DNA of 18,683 nucleotides from CAYRVF01 sp964427535 (GTDB lineage Bacteria; Chloroflexota; Ktedonobacteria; Ktedonobacterales; JADMIN01), in NCBI GenBank assembly GCA_964427535.1, contig CAYRVF010000101.1, forward strand, positions 1 to 18,683. Reading direction: 5' to 3'. The position numbers and the translations under genes are program-made. This document shows, in pieces, positions 9,154 through 15,866 of this stretch. The notes under the pieces are model-generated. The model did not search any database. It saw only the letters and a list, made by a program, of their open reading frames with translations, and had not been told where the DNA came from. Position 1 is the stretch's first letter; every line of letters starts with the position of its first letter.

Positions 9154-9196
9154 GAGTGGCGGAAGCGCGAGACCATCTGTCGCACTTCCGCCACTC
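9154..9196. terminator. Strong hairpin between convergent genes, likely bidirectional terminator
   Basis: GAGTGGCGGAAG (9154-9165) pairs perfectly with CTTCCGCCACTC (9185-9196), a 12-bp stem. Inside it GCGA can pair with TCGC after one C/A mismatch, leaving a 9-nt loop. It lies 30 bp after the receiver-gene stop and 40 bp after the LarA stop on the other strand, where a shared terminator is expected. It lacks a long T run on either side. Confidence 0.65.
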
Positions 9197-9236
9197 GCGC
9201 ACACGCCACACCTCATAAGTGGTGGCCGCTCGACTT

Positions 9237-10517
9237 CTACCACGTCAGATTGTCCGCGCGATAGAGCACCTCGCCCGCATGGCGCACGAGCAGCACGCCG
9301 TCGACCTCGCGGCCCGCCCACTCCTCTGGGGTGATGCTGCGGTAATCGACAAAGCCCAGGTTCACGCGCCGGCAGCGGTCTTCGGGGATGCTCGTCGCGA
9401 GGGTTACAGTGATGCGCGGCGTCTCGATACGGGTAGCGGCATCATACGTGCCCATGCCTTTGACGTGGGTGCTGTGTGCCAGAATGCTGCCCGGCACGTC
9501 GCGGAAGCGGTCTGGCTGTTTCGTGAAGTAGTCGCGTACATGGTAGCCGATGCGGTCGATGAGCGCGCCATGCGTATACGAGATCTCGCGAATCTGGGGC
9601 GCGTAGATGATGACCTCGCCGCCGTCGGCGATGGCTGGCTCGGTCTTGTACATTGCCTTTGCCGCCGTCCACAGGTCGTCGTAGCGCTCGGACGGCATCG
9701 AGAGCACCCGCCGGAAGGCATGTGGCACCCGAAGGATGTTCAGCGCGCCCGAGAGATCCGCCGCCGCGTCGAACGCCTCGCGATAGCCGCCAATGTAGAG
9801 GCCGTGAAAGTCGTCACCTCTGCAGACGAGCGCCAGACAGACCAGCGGAACCGGCACCAACTCCGCCGCCCGGTGAATGACCCGTCGCACCGGCGTCTCT
9901 TTGACGCCTATCGTGTGCATGCTCGTGACAAGTCCACCCAGCCAGTGCGTGAAGTTGATGATATCCGGACCGGCGATGCCGGGGAAAAGATACTTCGCTC
10001 CGCCAGAAAACCCAGCCACCTCATGCGGAAATACCGGGCCGCAGATGAAGACGACGTCGTATTTCAGGATGCGCGCGTTCAGCGTGATAGGCACCTCGTC
10101 GGTCAACAGTCCATCGGTCAGGCGGGCTGTCTCGACGCGTGAGATCGTGCCGACGCAGGCGAGCGCCGCCGGGTCATCCCACTGATGGTTGAAGACCCGC
10201 GACTTCGGATAGCGCTCCTCCCGCTCGGCAACCGGGACCCCGAGCAGCCGGTCGATCGCGTCCGGCGCCATCGGCTGATGCGTGCCGAGCGCGATGAGGT
10301 AATCGAGCGCGGCGACCCGCTCGCCCAGTTGCTCATAGAGCAACCGGTACATCAGCGGAATCGGCGCGGTGCGGGTGCCATCAGGGATCAGCACCAGCAC
10401 GCGCCTGCCATCGAGCGGGAGTGGGTCGAGCGCCCGCGCCAGCAGCTTGCGCGCTGTGTCGGGCGTGAGCACGCGCTCGCCGGACCCGGTTCCAATCACC
10501 TCGTGTGCGCTGTCCAT
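9237..10517 (-). CDS. larA: LarA-family nickel-dependent 2-hydroxyacid racemase/epimerase
   Basis: This 426-residue protein matches the LarA (DUF2088) family in length and motifs. It has IPDGTR (D46, R49), GTHQP with H80, PHEVAGFSGGAK with H165 and K175, and FTHW with H191. In Lactiplantibacillus plantarum LarA the equivalents are D72, R75, H108, H174, K184 and H200; the spacings H165-K175 (10) and K175-H191 (16) are identical. The lysine carries the nickel-pincer cofactor and the histidines act in hydride and proton transfer, so catalysis is likely intact. Family members act on lactate, malate and other hydroxyacids, and some epimerise sugar acids such as gluconate. The start ATG has GAGGG 8 nt upstream. 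It lies 32 bp after an SDR resembling mannonate oxidoreductase, in the same direction, which favours a sugar acid. The cofactor-synthesis genes larB, larC and larE are not in the window. Confidence 0.88.
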   Translation of the reverse strand: MDSAHEVIGTGSGERVLTPDTARKLLARALDPLPLDGRRVLVLIPDGTRTAPIPLMYRLLYEQLGERVAALDYLIALGTHQPMAPDAIDRLLGVPVAEREERYPKSRVFNHQWDDPAALACVGTISRVETARLTDGLLTDEVPITLNARILKYDVVFICGPVFPHEVAGFSGGAKYLFPGIAGPDIINFTHWLGGLVTSMHTIGVKETPVRRVIHRAAELVPVPLVCLALVCRGDDFHGLYIGGYREAFDAAADLSGALNILRVPHAFRRVLSMPSERYDDLWTAAKAMYKTEPAIADGGEVIIYAPQIREISYTHGALIDRIGYHVRDYFTKQPDRFRDVPGSILAHSTHVKGMGTYDAATRIETPRITVTLATSIPEDRCRRVNLGFVDYRSITPEEWAGREVDGVLLVRHAGEVLYRADNLTW

Positions 10518-10549
10518 GAACTATGCCCTCTATCTATCGAGTGATTGGG

Positions 10550-11386
10550 TCACACACCACTGTGGGCCGAGAATCCGCCGTCCACCGGAATCACCACGCC
10601 CGTAACGAAGCTGGACGCGGGGCTGGCCAACCAGAGCAGTGCGCCCACGAGATCGTCGGGCGTTCCCAGCCGCCCGGCCGGAGTGTGGCGAACGATTGCC
10701 TCGCCGCGTGCCGTCCATGTGCCCGTAGCGGAATCGGTCAGCAGAAAGCGGTTTTGCTCGGTGAGGAAGAACCCCGGCGCGAGCGCGTTGACGCGAATGC
10801 GCGGATCGTATTCCTGGGCCATGTGGACCGCGAGCCATTGGGTAAAGTTGACCACCGCTGCTTTCGCCGCGCTGTAGGCAGGGATGCGCGTGAGCGGACG
10901 GATCGCGTTCATCGAGGCGATGTTGACGATGACGCCGGTCCCGCGTGCCGCCATCCCGCGCCCGAAGACCTGGCAGCAGGTCAGTGTGCCCCCCAGGTTG
11001 AGCCGCAGCACATCCTCAATTGCCTGTCCGTCCAGGTCGAAAAACGCGCGCTCGGCCGAAGTAGTCGCCTCAGGCGCATTGCCGCCCGCCGCGTTGACAA
11101 GGATGTCCGCCGAGCCAAACGCTTCGGTGATGACCTCTGCCGCACGCTCGACGGAGTCGCGCTGCCGCACGTCGCACGTGACCCCAACGGCCTCGCCGCC
11201 CGCCGCGCGAATCTCCGCCGCGACCGCCTCACCGGCGTCCATCCGCCTGCCCAGCACGGCAACCCGCGCGCCCGCCACACCCAGCGCCAGCGCCATCACG
11301 CGCCCAAGCACGCCGCTGCCGCCTGTCACGACCGCCGTCTGGCCGCGAATATCGAAGCGCGCCACCACATCGTTACCGACTGCCAT
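10550..11386 (-). CDS. SDR-family oxidoreductase, D-mannonate/fructuronate-type
   Basis: This is a classical short-chain dehydrogenase of 278 residues. The cofactor glycine motif TGGSGVLG is at 21-28, a NAAGG variant of NNAG at 98-102, structural N130, and the catalytic triad S158, Y171 and K175 (YSAAK). The stretch around 163-214 (PLTRIPAYSAAKAAVVNFTQ, then NALAPGFFLTEQNR) is very like SDR-type D-mannonate oxidoreductases (UxuB/YjmF group), which interconvert mannonate and fructuronate with NAD(P). Substrate is inferred from memory of the family, not tested. The frame is open to 11533, but the ATG at 11386 has AGGTGG 7 nt upstream and the Rossmann fold begins right after it; the extra 49 residues are basic, lack homology and would cover the operator. 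It is the first gene of the SDR-larA unit. Confidence 0.85.
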   Translation of the reverse strand: MAVGNDVVARFDIRGQTAVVTGGSGVLGRVMALALGVAGARVAVLGRRMDAGEAVAAEIRAAGGEAVGVTCDVRQRDSVERAAEVITEAFGSADILVNAAGGNAPEATTSAERAFFDLDGQAIEDVLRLNLGGTLTCCQVFGRGMAARGTGVIVNIASMNAIRPLTRIPAYSAAKAAVVNFTQWLAVHMAQEYDPRIRVNALAPGFFLTEQNRFLLTDSATGTWTARGEAIVRHTPAGRLGTPDDLVGALLWLASPASSFVTGVVIPVDGGFSAHSGV

Positions 11387-11393
11387 GTTCAAG

Positions 11394-11399
11394 CCACCT
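11394..11399 (-). promoter_or_regulatory. Ribosome binding site fixing the SDR start
   Basis: On the minus strand AGGTGG sits 7 nt before the ATG at 11386. It decides between this start and a 49-residue longer frame beginning at 11533, which has no comparable site. Confidence 0.65.
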
Positions 11400-11502
11400 A
11401 GTCGATGCAGAGTCCATTCTCGTCTACCGCACTCAAACCGCCGGGGAGGGACCCTGGCGGCCGCAGCATGTCTGCTACTCTGGGTCGGTTGCACTTGCGC
11501 CG

Positions 11503-11516
11503 TGCAAGCGCTTGCA
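11503..11516. promoter_or_regulatory. Perfect 14-bp palindrome, LacI/GalR-type operator
   Basis: TGCAAGCGCTTGCA is its own reverse complement and fits the LacI/GalR-family operator pattern TGNAANCGNTTNCA, with the central CG that these regulators bend. It is 117 bp upstream of the SDR start. An overlapping imperfect copy (TTGC-GCCGT-GCAA, 11495-11507) adds a further half-site. LacI-type regulators commonly control sugar and sugar-acid genes, which agrees with the SDR-larA pair. No LacI-family gene lies in the window, so the regulator must be elsewhere. Confidence 0.6.
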
Positions 11517-11684
11517 GCAGGGCCAGCGAACACCTAGGCTATTCACCGGAGCGCCCACGACCACTGTTCAGTATACCCGTCGCGGCGAGCACCCGCCTTC
11601 TGGCGCGGAGATGGTAGCTACGACGTAGCATGGTGAGCGCGGAGATTGCTGGATGCACAGGTCGTCCAGACCCCAGGCAAACAG

Positions 11685-11734
11685 ACGCGGCGGAAGCAGT
11701 CTTCCCAGTCAAGGGAGGACCCATCCCGCCGCGT
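11685..11734 (-). terminator. Two-part hairpin after the permease remnant, possible terminator
   Basis: ACGCGGCGG (11685-11693) pairs with CCGCCGCGT (11726-11734). After a symmetrical 6/6 internal loop, TCTTCCC (11700-11706) pairs with GGGAGGA (11713-11719) including one G-U pair, closing a 6-nt loop. It starts 29 bp past the stop of the decayed permease on the minus strand, the usual place for a terminator. Only a short TTT follows on that strand. A structured leader of the SDR transcript is less likely because of its distance. Confidence 0.4.
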
Positions 11735-11762
11735 GGCGTACACGTACTCTAGAAGAGCGCGA

Positions 11763-12720
11763 CTATTCAGGCGGAAGCTCGCGGTAGATCAGGTCGAGAT
11801 TGATGCCCTGCGACGCACGCACGGTCCGCGCAATGGTATAGATCATCAGGCCGAGCCCGATCAGCCCACCCATGAACGCGAAGCCCTGCCAGGGCGCCGC
11901 GATGCCGAGCTGCGGATACGTCAGCACGACATAGGCGAGGCCCACCATCACGGCCAGCGATAGCACCGCGACGATCGGCAGAACCGGCACACCGCCAGGG
12001 GAAGACGATGGCGGTAATGCTCACCGTCGCGATCGTCACGACGCCCGCCAGCACCGACCAGAGCAGAATCCCGAGCACGATCACCGACGCGGTGATAATC
12101 GCCGGAATCGGCGTGTGCGTGCGCTCGTTGACCTCAGAGAGCTTCTCGGGAAGCACGCGGTCGAACGACCAGGCGAAGATCGTTCACACCGGCATGAACG
12201 TATTGGGGAACATCGCCGGGAGGTTCCAGAACAGGAAGCTGATCGCGATGAGCACGGCAAACAGTCCGCTATTGGCCGCGATGCTCGCCATGAGGTTGTA
12301 GAACGGCTGCACTGGCAGCGTGTACCCCGTCCCCGAGCTCGCCAGCGCGTTGATGGCGGCGATGAAGCGCTCGTCGGCCGCACGATAGAGCAGCAGCACG
12401 CCGATCAACATAAAGATGGTATCCCAGGCGAGCGCGCCGATCATGATGGTGAGCTGGCGTCGCAGCTTGCCGGCCGACTCGAGCTCGCCCGCGATATAGA
12501 CCGACCACCAGTTCCACATCAAGAACGTCATGATGATGGCGACGACTGGAATCGTAGAGGACAACGGGTGCGCGCCGGTGAAGCTGAAGCCCGCCTTGGC
12601 AGCTGCCGTCTGGATGGCATTGTAGGAGTCGGGCGACTTTGTGAAGGGCTGCGCGCCCGCGTGGGCAAGCGCGTGCGGTGGTACGAGGAGCCAGAAGAGG
12701 TCGGCCACTAGGCCACCTAC
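11763..12720 (-). pseudogene. Decayed APC-superfamily amino-acid permease
   Basis: Three pieces in the same direction together encode the C-terminal part of an APC-type permease. The first (upstream limit uncertain, recognisable from about 12650) has PFTKSPDSYNAI, then hydrophobic helices including MTFLMWNWWSVYIAGELES and FMLIGVLLLY, and ends at PNTFMPV. There TGA at 12186-12184 replaces what looks like an arginine codon. The same frame goes on (TIFAWSFDRVLPEKLSEV, 12183 down) through another helix to AIVFP near 12000. The reading then shifts frame, and a run like GGVPVLPIVAVLSLAVMVG continues to the stop at 11763. Related permeases have additional residues between these two parts, so a small deletion is likely. 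The N-terminal half expected for a protein of about 500 residues is absent. It is probably non-functional; sequencing errors could explain one lesion but hardly all three. Confidence 0.78.
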
Positions 12721-12830
12721 GGCCTCCACACAAACAGGCTCTGCCACTTGACGCTGCCCGCAACTGGGTCGGATGTCTGTCACCGGCGAGCCACGAACTA
12801 GCGGATGTTCAGGACAATCGTGTCTTCTGG

Positions 12831-13481
12831 TTATGCTGAGAAGCAGTCTTCGAGGAAGGGCCGTAAGTCCGGATCATGCTGTAGATACCAGGGGGCAATG
12901 TGTGCCAAGAGCCGACTCTTCATGGCGACCAGAATGTCGATCACATCAGTCTGGACGTTTATCCAGTCATCTAGGTGCCGCGCAAGAAATCGCTCTTGAG
13001 AACCCTCCGCCCGGATATAGGCATAGCGCGCCAGGCTGATAATCGCCCCACGCCGCTCCTCGTCCCATACCGCATTTACCCGCTCGTACATCGGGTGCAG
13101 AGCAACCCACTGAAAATAGTCCACCCCTTCAGCAGTACATCCTACCTGGTCGAGCAGAGCCTCCAAGCGGTCGTACTCCTTCACCGTCATCTGATGTCCC
13201 AAGCCGAAGGCATCCCACCACTCGCTTTGACGCCACAAGGCCAGACGCAGGTCAGGAGTATCGAGCCGATGCGTCGAAGGGAGCACGGTACTCCAGATAT
13301 TCAGCAGCCTAACATAGGCTGCATTATCTAAGCCCCGACACGCGAGGAAACGCAGGATATGCACACGCTCCTCAAGTGCGAGCGGCGCAAGGTGGTCCAG
13401 CACAGGTTGGACATCGGGCTCACGCAGCAGCCCAGCTATCGACCGAACTACCTGGGCAGGAAGCAACGGTGATACCTGCAT
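12831..13481 (-). CDS. Uncharacterised helical protein, 216 aa
   Basis: I do not recognise this protein. The ATG at 13481 has AAGGA about 5 nt upstream and the frame stays open for 216 residues. The sequence is rich in leucine, arginine, aspartate and aromatic residues and looks all-helical and soluble, with no signal peptide or membrane segment. Short features are VQPVLDHLAPLALEERVHIL near the N-terminus, WRQSEWWDAFGLGHQMTVKEYDRLEALLDQ in the middle (a Trp-rich patch then a helix), and ARHLDDWINVQTDVIDILV near the C-terminus. It lies 181 bp after the end of the ABC operon and just before the permease remnant, all on the minus strand. Composition is slightly less GC-rich than its neighbours. 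Natural amino-acid composition supports a real gene. Confidence 0.65.
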   Translation of the reverse strand: MQVSPLLPAQVVRSIAGLLREPDVQPVLDHLAPLALEERVHILRFLACRGLDNAAYVRLLNIWSTVLPSTHRLDTPDLRLALWRQSEWWDAFGLGHQMTVKEYDRLEALLDQVGCTAEGVDYFQWVALHPMYERVNAVWDEERRGAIISLARYAYIRAEGSQERFLARHLDDWINVQTDVIDILVAMKSRLLAHIAPWYLQHDPDLRPFLEDCFSA

Positions 13482-13581
13482 GTCGTCCTTCTTGTCGTCA
13501 AGACATGTTCGGTGGGCGAATAGCTACCTTTCTACGACGGAGATGGAATACGACGTCACGTGGGCGTAGTCGGCACCGTCA

Positions 13582-13598
13582 GCACATCCTCGATGTGC
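13582..13598 (-). terminator. Short hairpin downstream of the ABC operon
   Basis: GCACATC (13582-13588) and GATGTGC (13592-13598) form a perfect 7-bp stem with a 3-nt loop, 65 bp after the last ABC gene's stop on the minus strand. There is no T run, so a terminator or RNA-stabilising role is only suggested by position. The rest of the 181-bp gap holds nothing I can identify. Confidence 0.3.
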
Positions 13599-13662
13599 AT
13601 GCCTGACTGGTGTGAAGCTCAGGGCGTTCTGGAATATGCATCCGCGGTCAGCCCCTTGTACC

Positions 13663-14742
13663 TTAGCTCGCGCCCGCCGGAGTCGTGTGCTCGGGTGCGC
13701 TCTCGCCGTCGCCGTAGAGGAAGCAGTGCGTCCAGCGACCGCCGCCGAGGTCGGTGCGGCCGGGGAAGCGCTCACGACAGACCGGCATGGCGTGCGGGCA
13801 GCGCGGATGAAACCGGCAGCCCGTCGGCGGGGTAACGAGGCTGGGGATTTCGCCACGCGCTGGCAGCGCAGGCGGCTCGCCGCCACTGGCGTTCATGCGG
13901 TCGGGGTCGGGCGCGGCGGAGAGCAGAAGTTGCGTATACGGATGCTTGGGACTCTCGATGACCGTCTCGCTCGGCCCGCCCTCCACCATCTGCCCGGCGT
14001 ACATCACCGCCGTCTCCTCCGTGAAATAGCGCGCGCTGGCGATGTCGTGCGTGATGTAGAGCACGGCGAGATGGTCTTCCTCTTTTAGCCGCCAGAGCAG
14101 GTTCAGGATATCCAGGCGAATCGAGACGTCGAGCATCGAGACGGGTTCGTCGGCGAGCAGCACGCGCGGCCGCACGGCCAGCGCCCGTGCGATCGCCACC
14201 CGCTGCCGCTGGCCGCCGCTCAGCTCGTGCGGATACTTGCGCAGAAACTGCTCGGCGGGCGTCAGGCTGACCCGCCGCAGCAGCGCCAGCGCCTGTTCGG
14301 TCACCTCGGACTGGGACCTGGCGAAGCCAAAAATCTTCAGCGGGCGGGCCAGGTGATAGCGCACGTCATGCACCGGATTTAGCGAGGCGAAGGGGTCCTG
14401 AAAGACGAGCTGGACGGAGGTGCGGTAGGCGTGAACCGCGCGCCGGTCGCGCCCCTCGAGCGGTTTCCCCTGGAAGCGAATCGTGCCTGACGTCGGCTCA
14501 TAGATGCGCCCCAGCATGCGGGCGACGGTCGTCTTGCCGCTGCCGCTCTCGCCCACGAGCGCCGTCGCACGCCCCGGATAGAGCGCCAGCGAGACATCCT
14601 CCACGGCATGCACGGCTTGCGCTGGAGCAAAGGGGTTCGCCACATGCACAGGAAAGTGCTTGCGCAGATGCACCGCTTCGAGCACCGGTTCGCTCTGGGC
14701 CGTCGCGCCAGGCTCGTTTGCCACTGCTTCCGACAGACTCAT
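13663..14742 (-). CDS. dppF: Peptide/nickel-type ABC transporter ATP-binding protein F
   Basis: This 359-residue ATPase powers the transporter encoded upstream. Motifs are Walker A GESGSGKT (64-71), Q-loop Q115 in VFQDPFASLNP, signature LSGGQ (174-178), Walker B LLADEP with E199, and H-loop H232. The C-terminal oligopeptide-transporter extension has four cysteines (C309, C315, C322, C340) in GCRFHPRCPHAMPVC and a later C. In some members of this family such cysteines hold an iron-sulfur cluster, and the same set is present here. The frame is open to 14937, but the ATG at 14742 overlaps the stop of the D subunit by 4 bases (ATGA) and the homology begins there. It is the last gene of the operon. 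The naming as F rather than D follows its position and the QDPFASLNP type Q-loop. Confidence 0.93.
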   Translation of the reverse strand: MSLSEAVANEPGATAQSEPVLEAVHLRKHFPVHVANPFAPAQAVHAVEDVSLALYPGRATALVGESGSGKTTVARMLGRIYEPTSGTIRFQGKPLEGRDRRAVHAYRTSVQLVFQDPFASLNPVHDVRYHLARPLKIFGFARSQSEVTEQALALLRRVSLTPAEQFLRKYPHELSGGQRQRVAIARALAVRPRVLLADEPVSMLDVSIRLDILNLLWRLKEEDHLAVLYITHDIASARYFTEETAVMYAGQMVEGGPSETVIESPKHPYTQLLLSAAPDPDRMNASGGEPPALPARGEIPSLVTPPTGCRFHPRCPHAMPVCRERFPGRTDLGGGRWTHCFLYGDGESAPEHTTPAGAS

Positions 14743-15866
14743 GACACTCCGCCCCTTTCCGCAACGGCCTCGTATCCAGCGGCGATGTCGGCGGTCGTGG
14801 GCGGGACCGGACGAAACACCGGGTCGTAGAGGTGACAGGCGACGAGCTGACCCGATTCGGCCTCGGCTGGCCGGAGCACAGGGAACACCGAGCCGCACGG
14901 CTGGAACACCAGCGGGCAGCGCTCGTGGAAGGCGCATCCGGCGGGTGGCCTGCGCAGGTCCGGCGGCGCACCGGGGATGCCCGCCGCCCGGCGGCGTGGC
15001 CCGCGCAACCGTGGGAAGGCGTTGATGAGGCCGTAGCTGTACGGATGGCGCGGGTGGCCATACAGATCGCGGCGCTCGGCCTGCTCCACGATGCGGCCCG
15101 CATACATGACGGCGATGGTGTCCGCGAGCTCAAGCAGCAGCGACAGGTCGTGCGTGATGAAGATCACTGAGAAGTTCAACTCGCGGCGCAGGCGCGTAAT
15201 CTCGGCGAGAATCTCGCGCTGCACCACCACGTCGAGCGCCGTCGTCGGCTCGTCGAGGATGATAATCTCGGGCGAGAGCGTAAGCGCGATGGCGATGCTG
15301 GCGCGCTGGCGCATCCCGCCGCTCAGCTCATGCGGGTAGCTGCCCAGCCGCTCGGGCGCGATGCCGACGAGCTTCAGCAGCTCCCGCGCCCGCTCCTGGT
15401 GTTCGCTCGCGCGCATCTCGGGCCGGTGCGTCTGTAGCACGTCTATAATCTGGTCGCCGACGGTCATCACCGGGTTTAGCGCGTTCATCGCGCTCTGAAA
15501 GACGATCGCCAGGTCGTTCCAGCGAAACTCGCGGAACTGCCACTGCGAAAGCGTCAGCAAGTCCACCGCGCCGCCAGGATCGATATGCGGGCTGCTCAGC
15601 GCCGTGCGGGTAATGCCTTCCCGTGCCGATCGGTCCCGAGGAGTATAGATAACCGATCCGCCCGTAATGGCGGCAGCCTGGGGCAGCAGGCGTGTGAGCG
15701 CATAGACCAGCGTGGATTTGCCGCTGCCACTCTCGCCCGCGAGGCCAAGCACCTCGCCACGTCGCAGCGTGAAGCTGACGTCGTTGACCGCATGAACGGT
15801 CCCGCCATCGCTGTAATAGTCCACACAGAGGTTGCGAACTTCGAGCACTGGGGCGCCGGACGTCAT
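14739..15866 (-). CDS. dppD: Peptide/nickel-type ABC transporter ATP-binding protein D
   Basis: This 375-residue ATPase pairs with F as the motor of the transporter. It has Walker A GESGSGKS (44-51), Q124 in IVFQSAMNALNP, signature LSGGM (181-185), Walker B IIILDEP with E206, and H239. Walker A lysine to Q-loop is 74 residues against 45 in the F subunit, because of an insertion at about 72-110 (SVIYTPRDRS to DLLTLSQWQF). The C-terminal oligopeptide-transporter region carries C311, C317, C324 and C344, matching the cysteine pattern of F. Its ATG overlaps the permease C stop (ATGA) and its own stop overlaps the F start, so translation is probably coupled through the whole set. Confidence 0.93.
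   Translation of the reverse strand: MTSGAPVLEVRNLCVDYYSDGGTVHAVNDVSFTLRRGEVLGLAGESGSGKSTLVYALTRLLPQAAAITGGSVIYTPRDRSAREGITRTALSSPHIDPGGAVDLLTLSQWQFREFRWNDLAIVFQSAMNALNPVMTVGDQIIDVLQTHRPEMRASEHQERARELLKLVGIAPERLGSYPHELSGGMRQRASIAIALTLSPEIIILDEPTTALDVVVQREILAEITRLRRELNFSVIFITHDLSLLLELADTIAVMYAGRIVEQAERRDLYGHPRHPYSYGLINAFPRLRGPRRRAAGIPGAPPDLRRPPAGCAFHERCPLVFQPCGSVFPVLRPAEAESGQLVACHLYDPVFRPVPPTTADIAAGYEAVAERGGVS

Larger units (their letters stand above)
11387..11762. other. 376-bp intergenic region upstream of the SDR-larA unit
   Basis: I see no credible gene here; short frames on both strands lack ribosome sites and homology. It holds the SDR ribosome site, a LacI-type palindrome (11503-11516), a small perfect hairpin GCTAC-GAC-GTAGC (11617-11629) and a larger two-part hairpin (11685-11734). 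TTGCAC overlapping the palindrome on the minus strand could be a -35 box, but no convincing -10 box follows at the normal spacing. Confidence 0.6.

Noticed and set aside
9219..10142. Plus-strand open frame of 307 residues over the larA gene
   Set aside because: It is a shadow of the antisense larA frame: rich in R, H, A and D, with no motif and no ribosome site.
10523..11401. Plus-strand open frame of 292 residues over the SDR gene
   Set aside because: Shadow frame opposite a well-supported SDR; high-GC DNA keeps the complementary frame open.
10550..11533. Longer SDR reading frame starting at 11533
   Set aside because: The extra 49 residues precede the Rossmann fold, have no ribosome site and cover the LacI-type palindrome; the ATG at 11386 has AGGTGG.
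11539..11724. Minus-strand 61-residue frame as an insertion-sequence remnant
   Set aside because: No transposase motif, terminal inverted repeat or target duplication is visible; the region is better described as intergenic with hairpins.
12184..12186. TGA in the permease read as selenocysteine or programmed readthrough
   Set aside because: The position corresponds to an ordinary residue between helices, there is no evident recoding structure, and a second frame lesion plus the missing N-terminus point to decay.
13663..14937. Longer ATPase F frame starting at 14937
   Set aside because: The additional residues overlap ATPase D out of frame; the ATGA overlap at 14739-14742 marks the real start.
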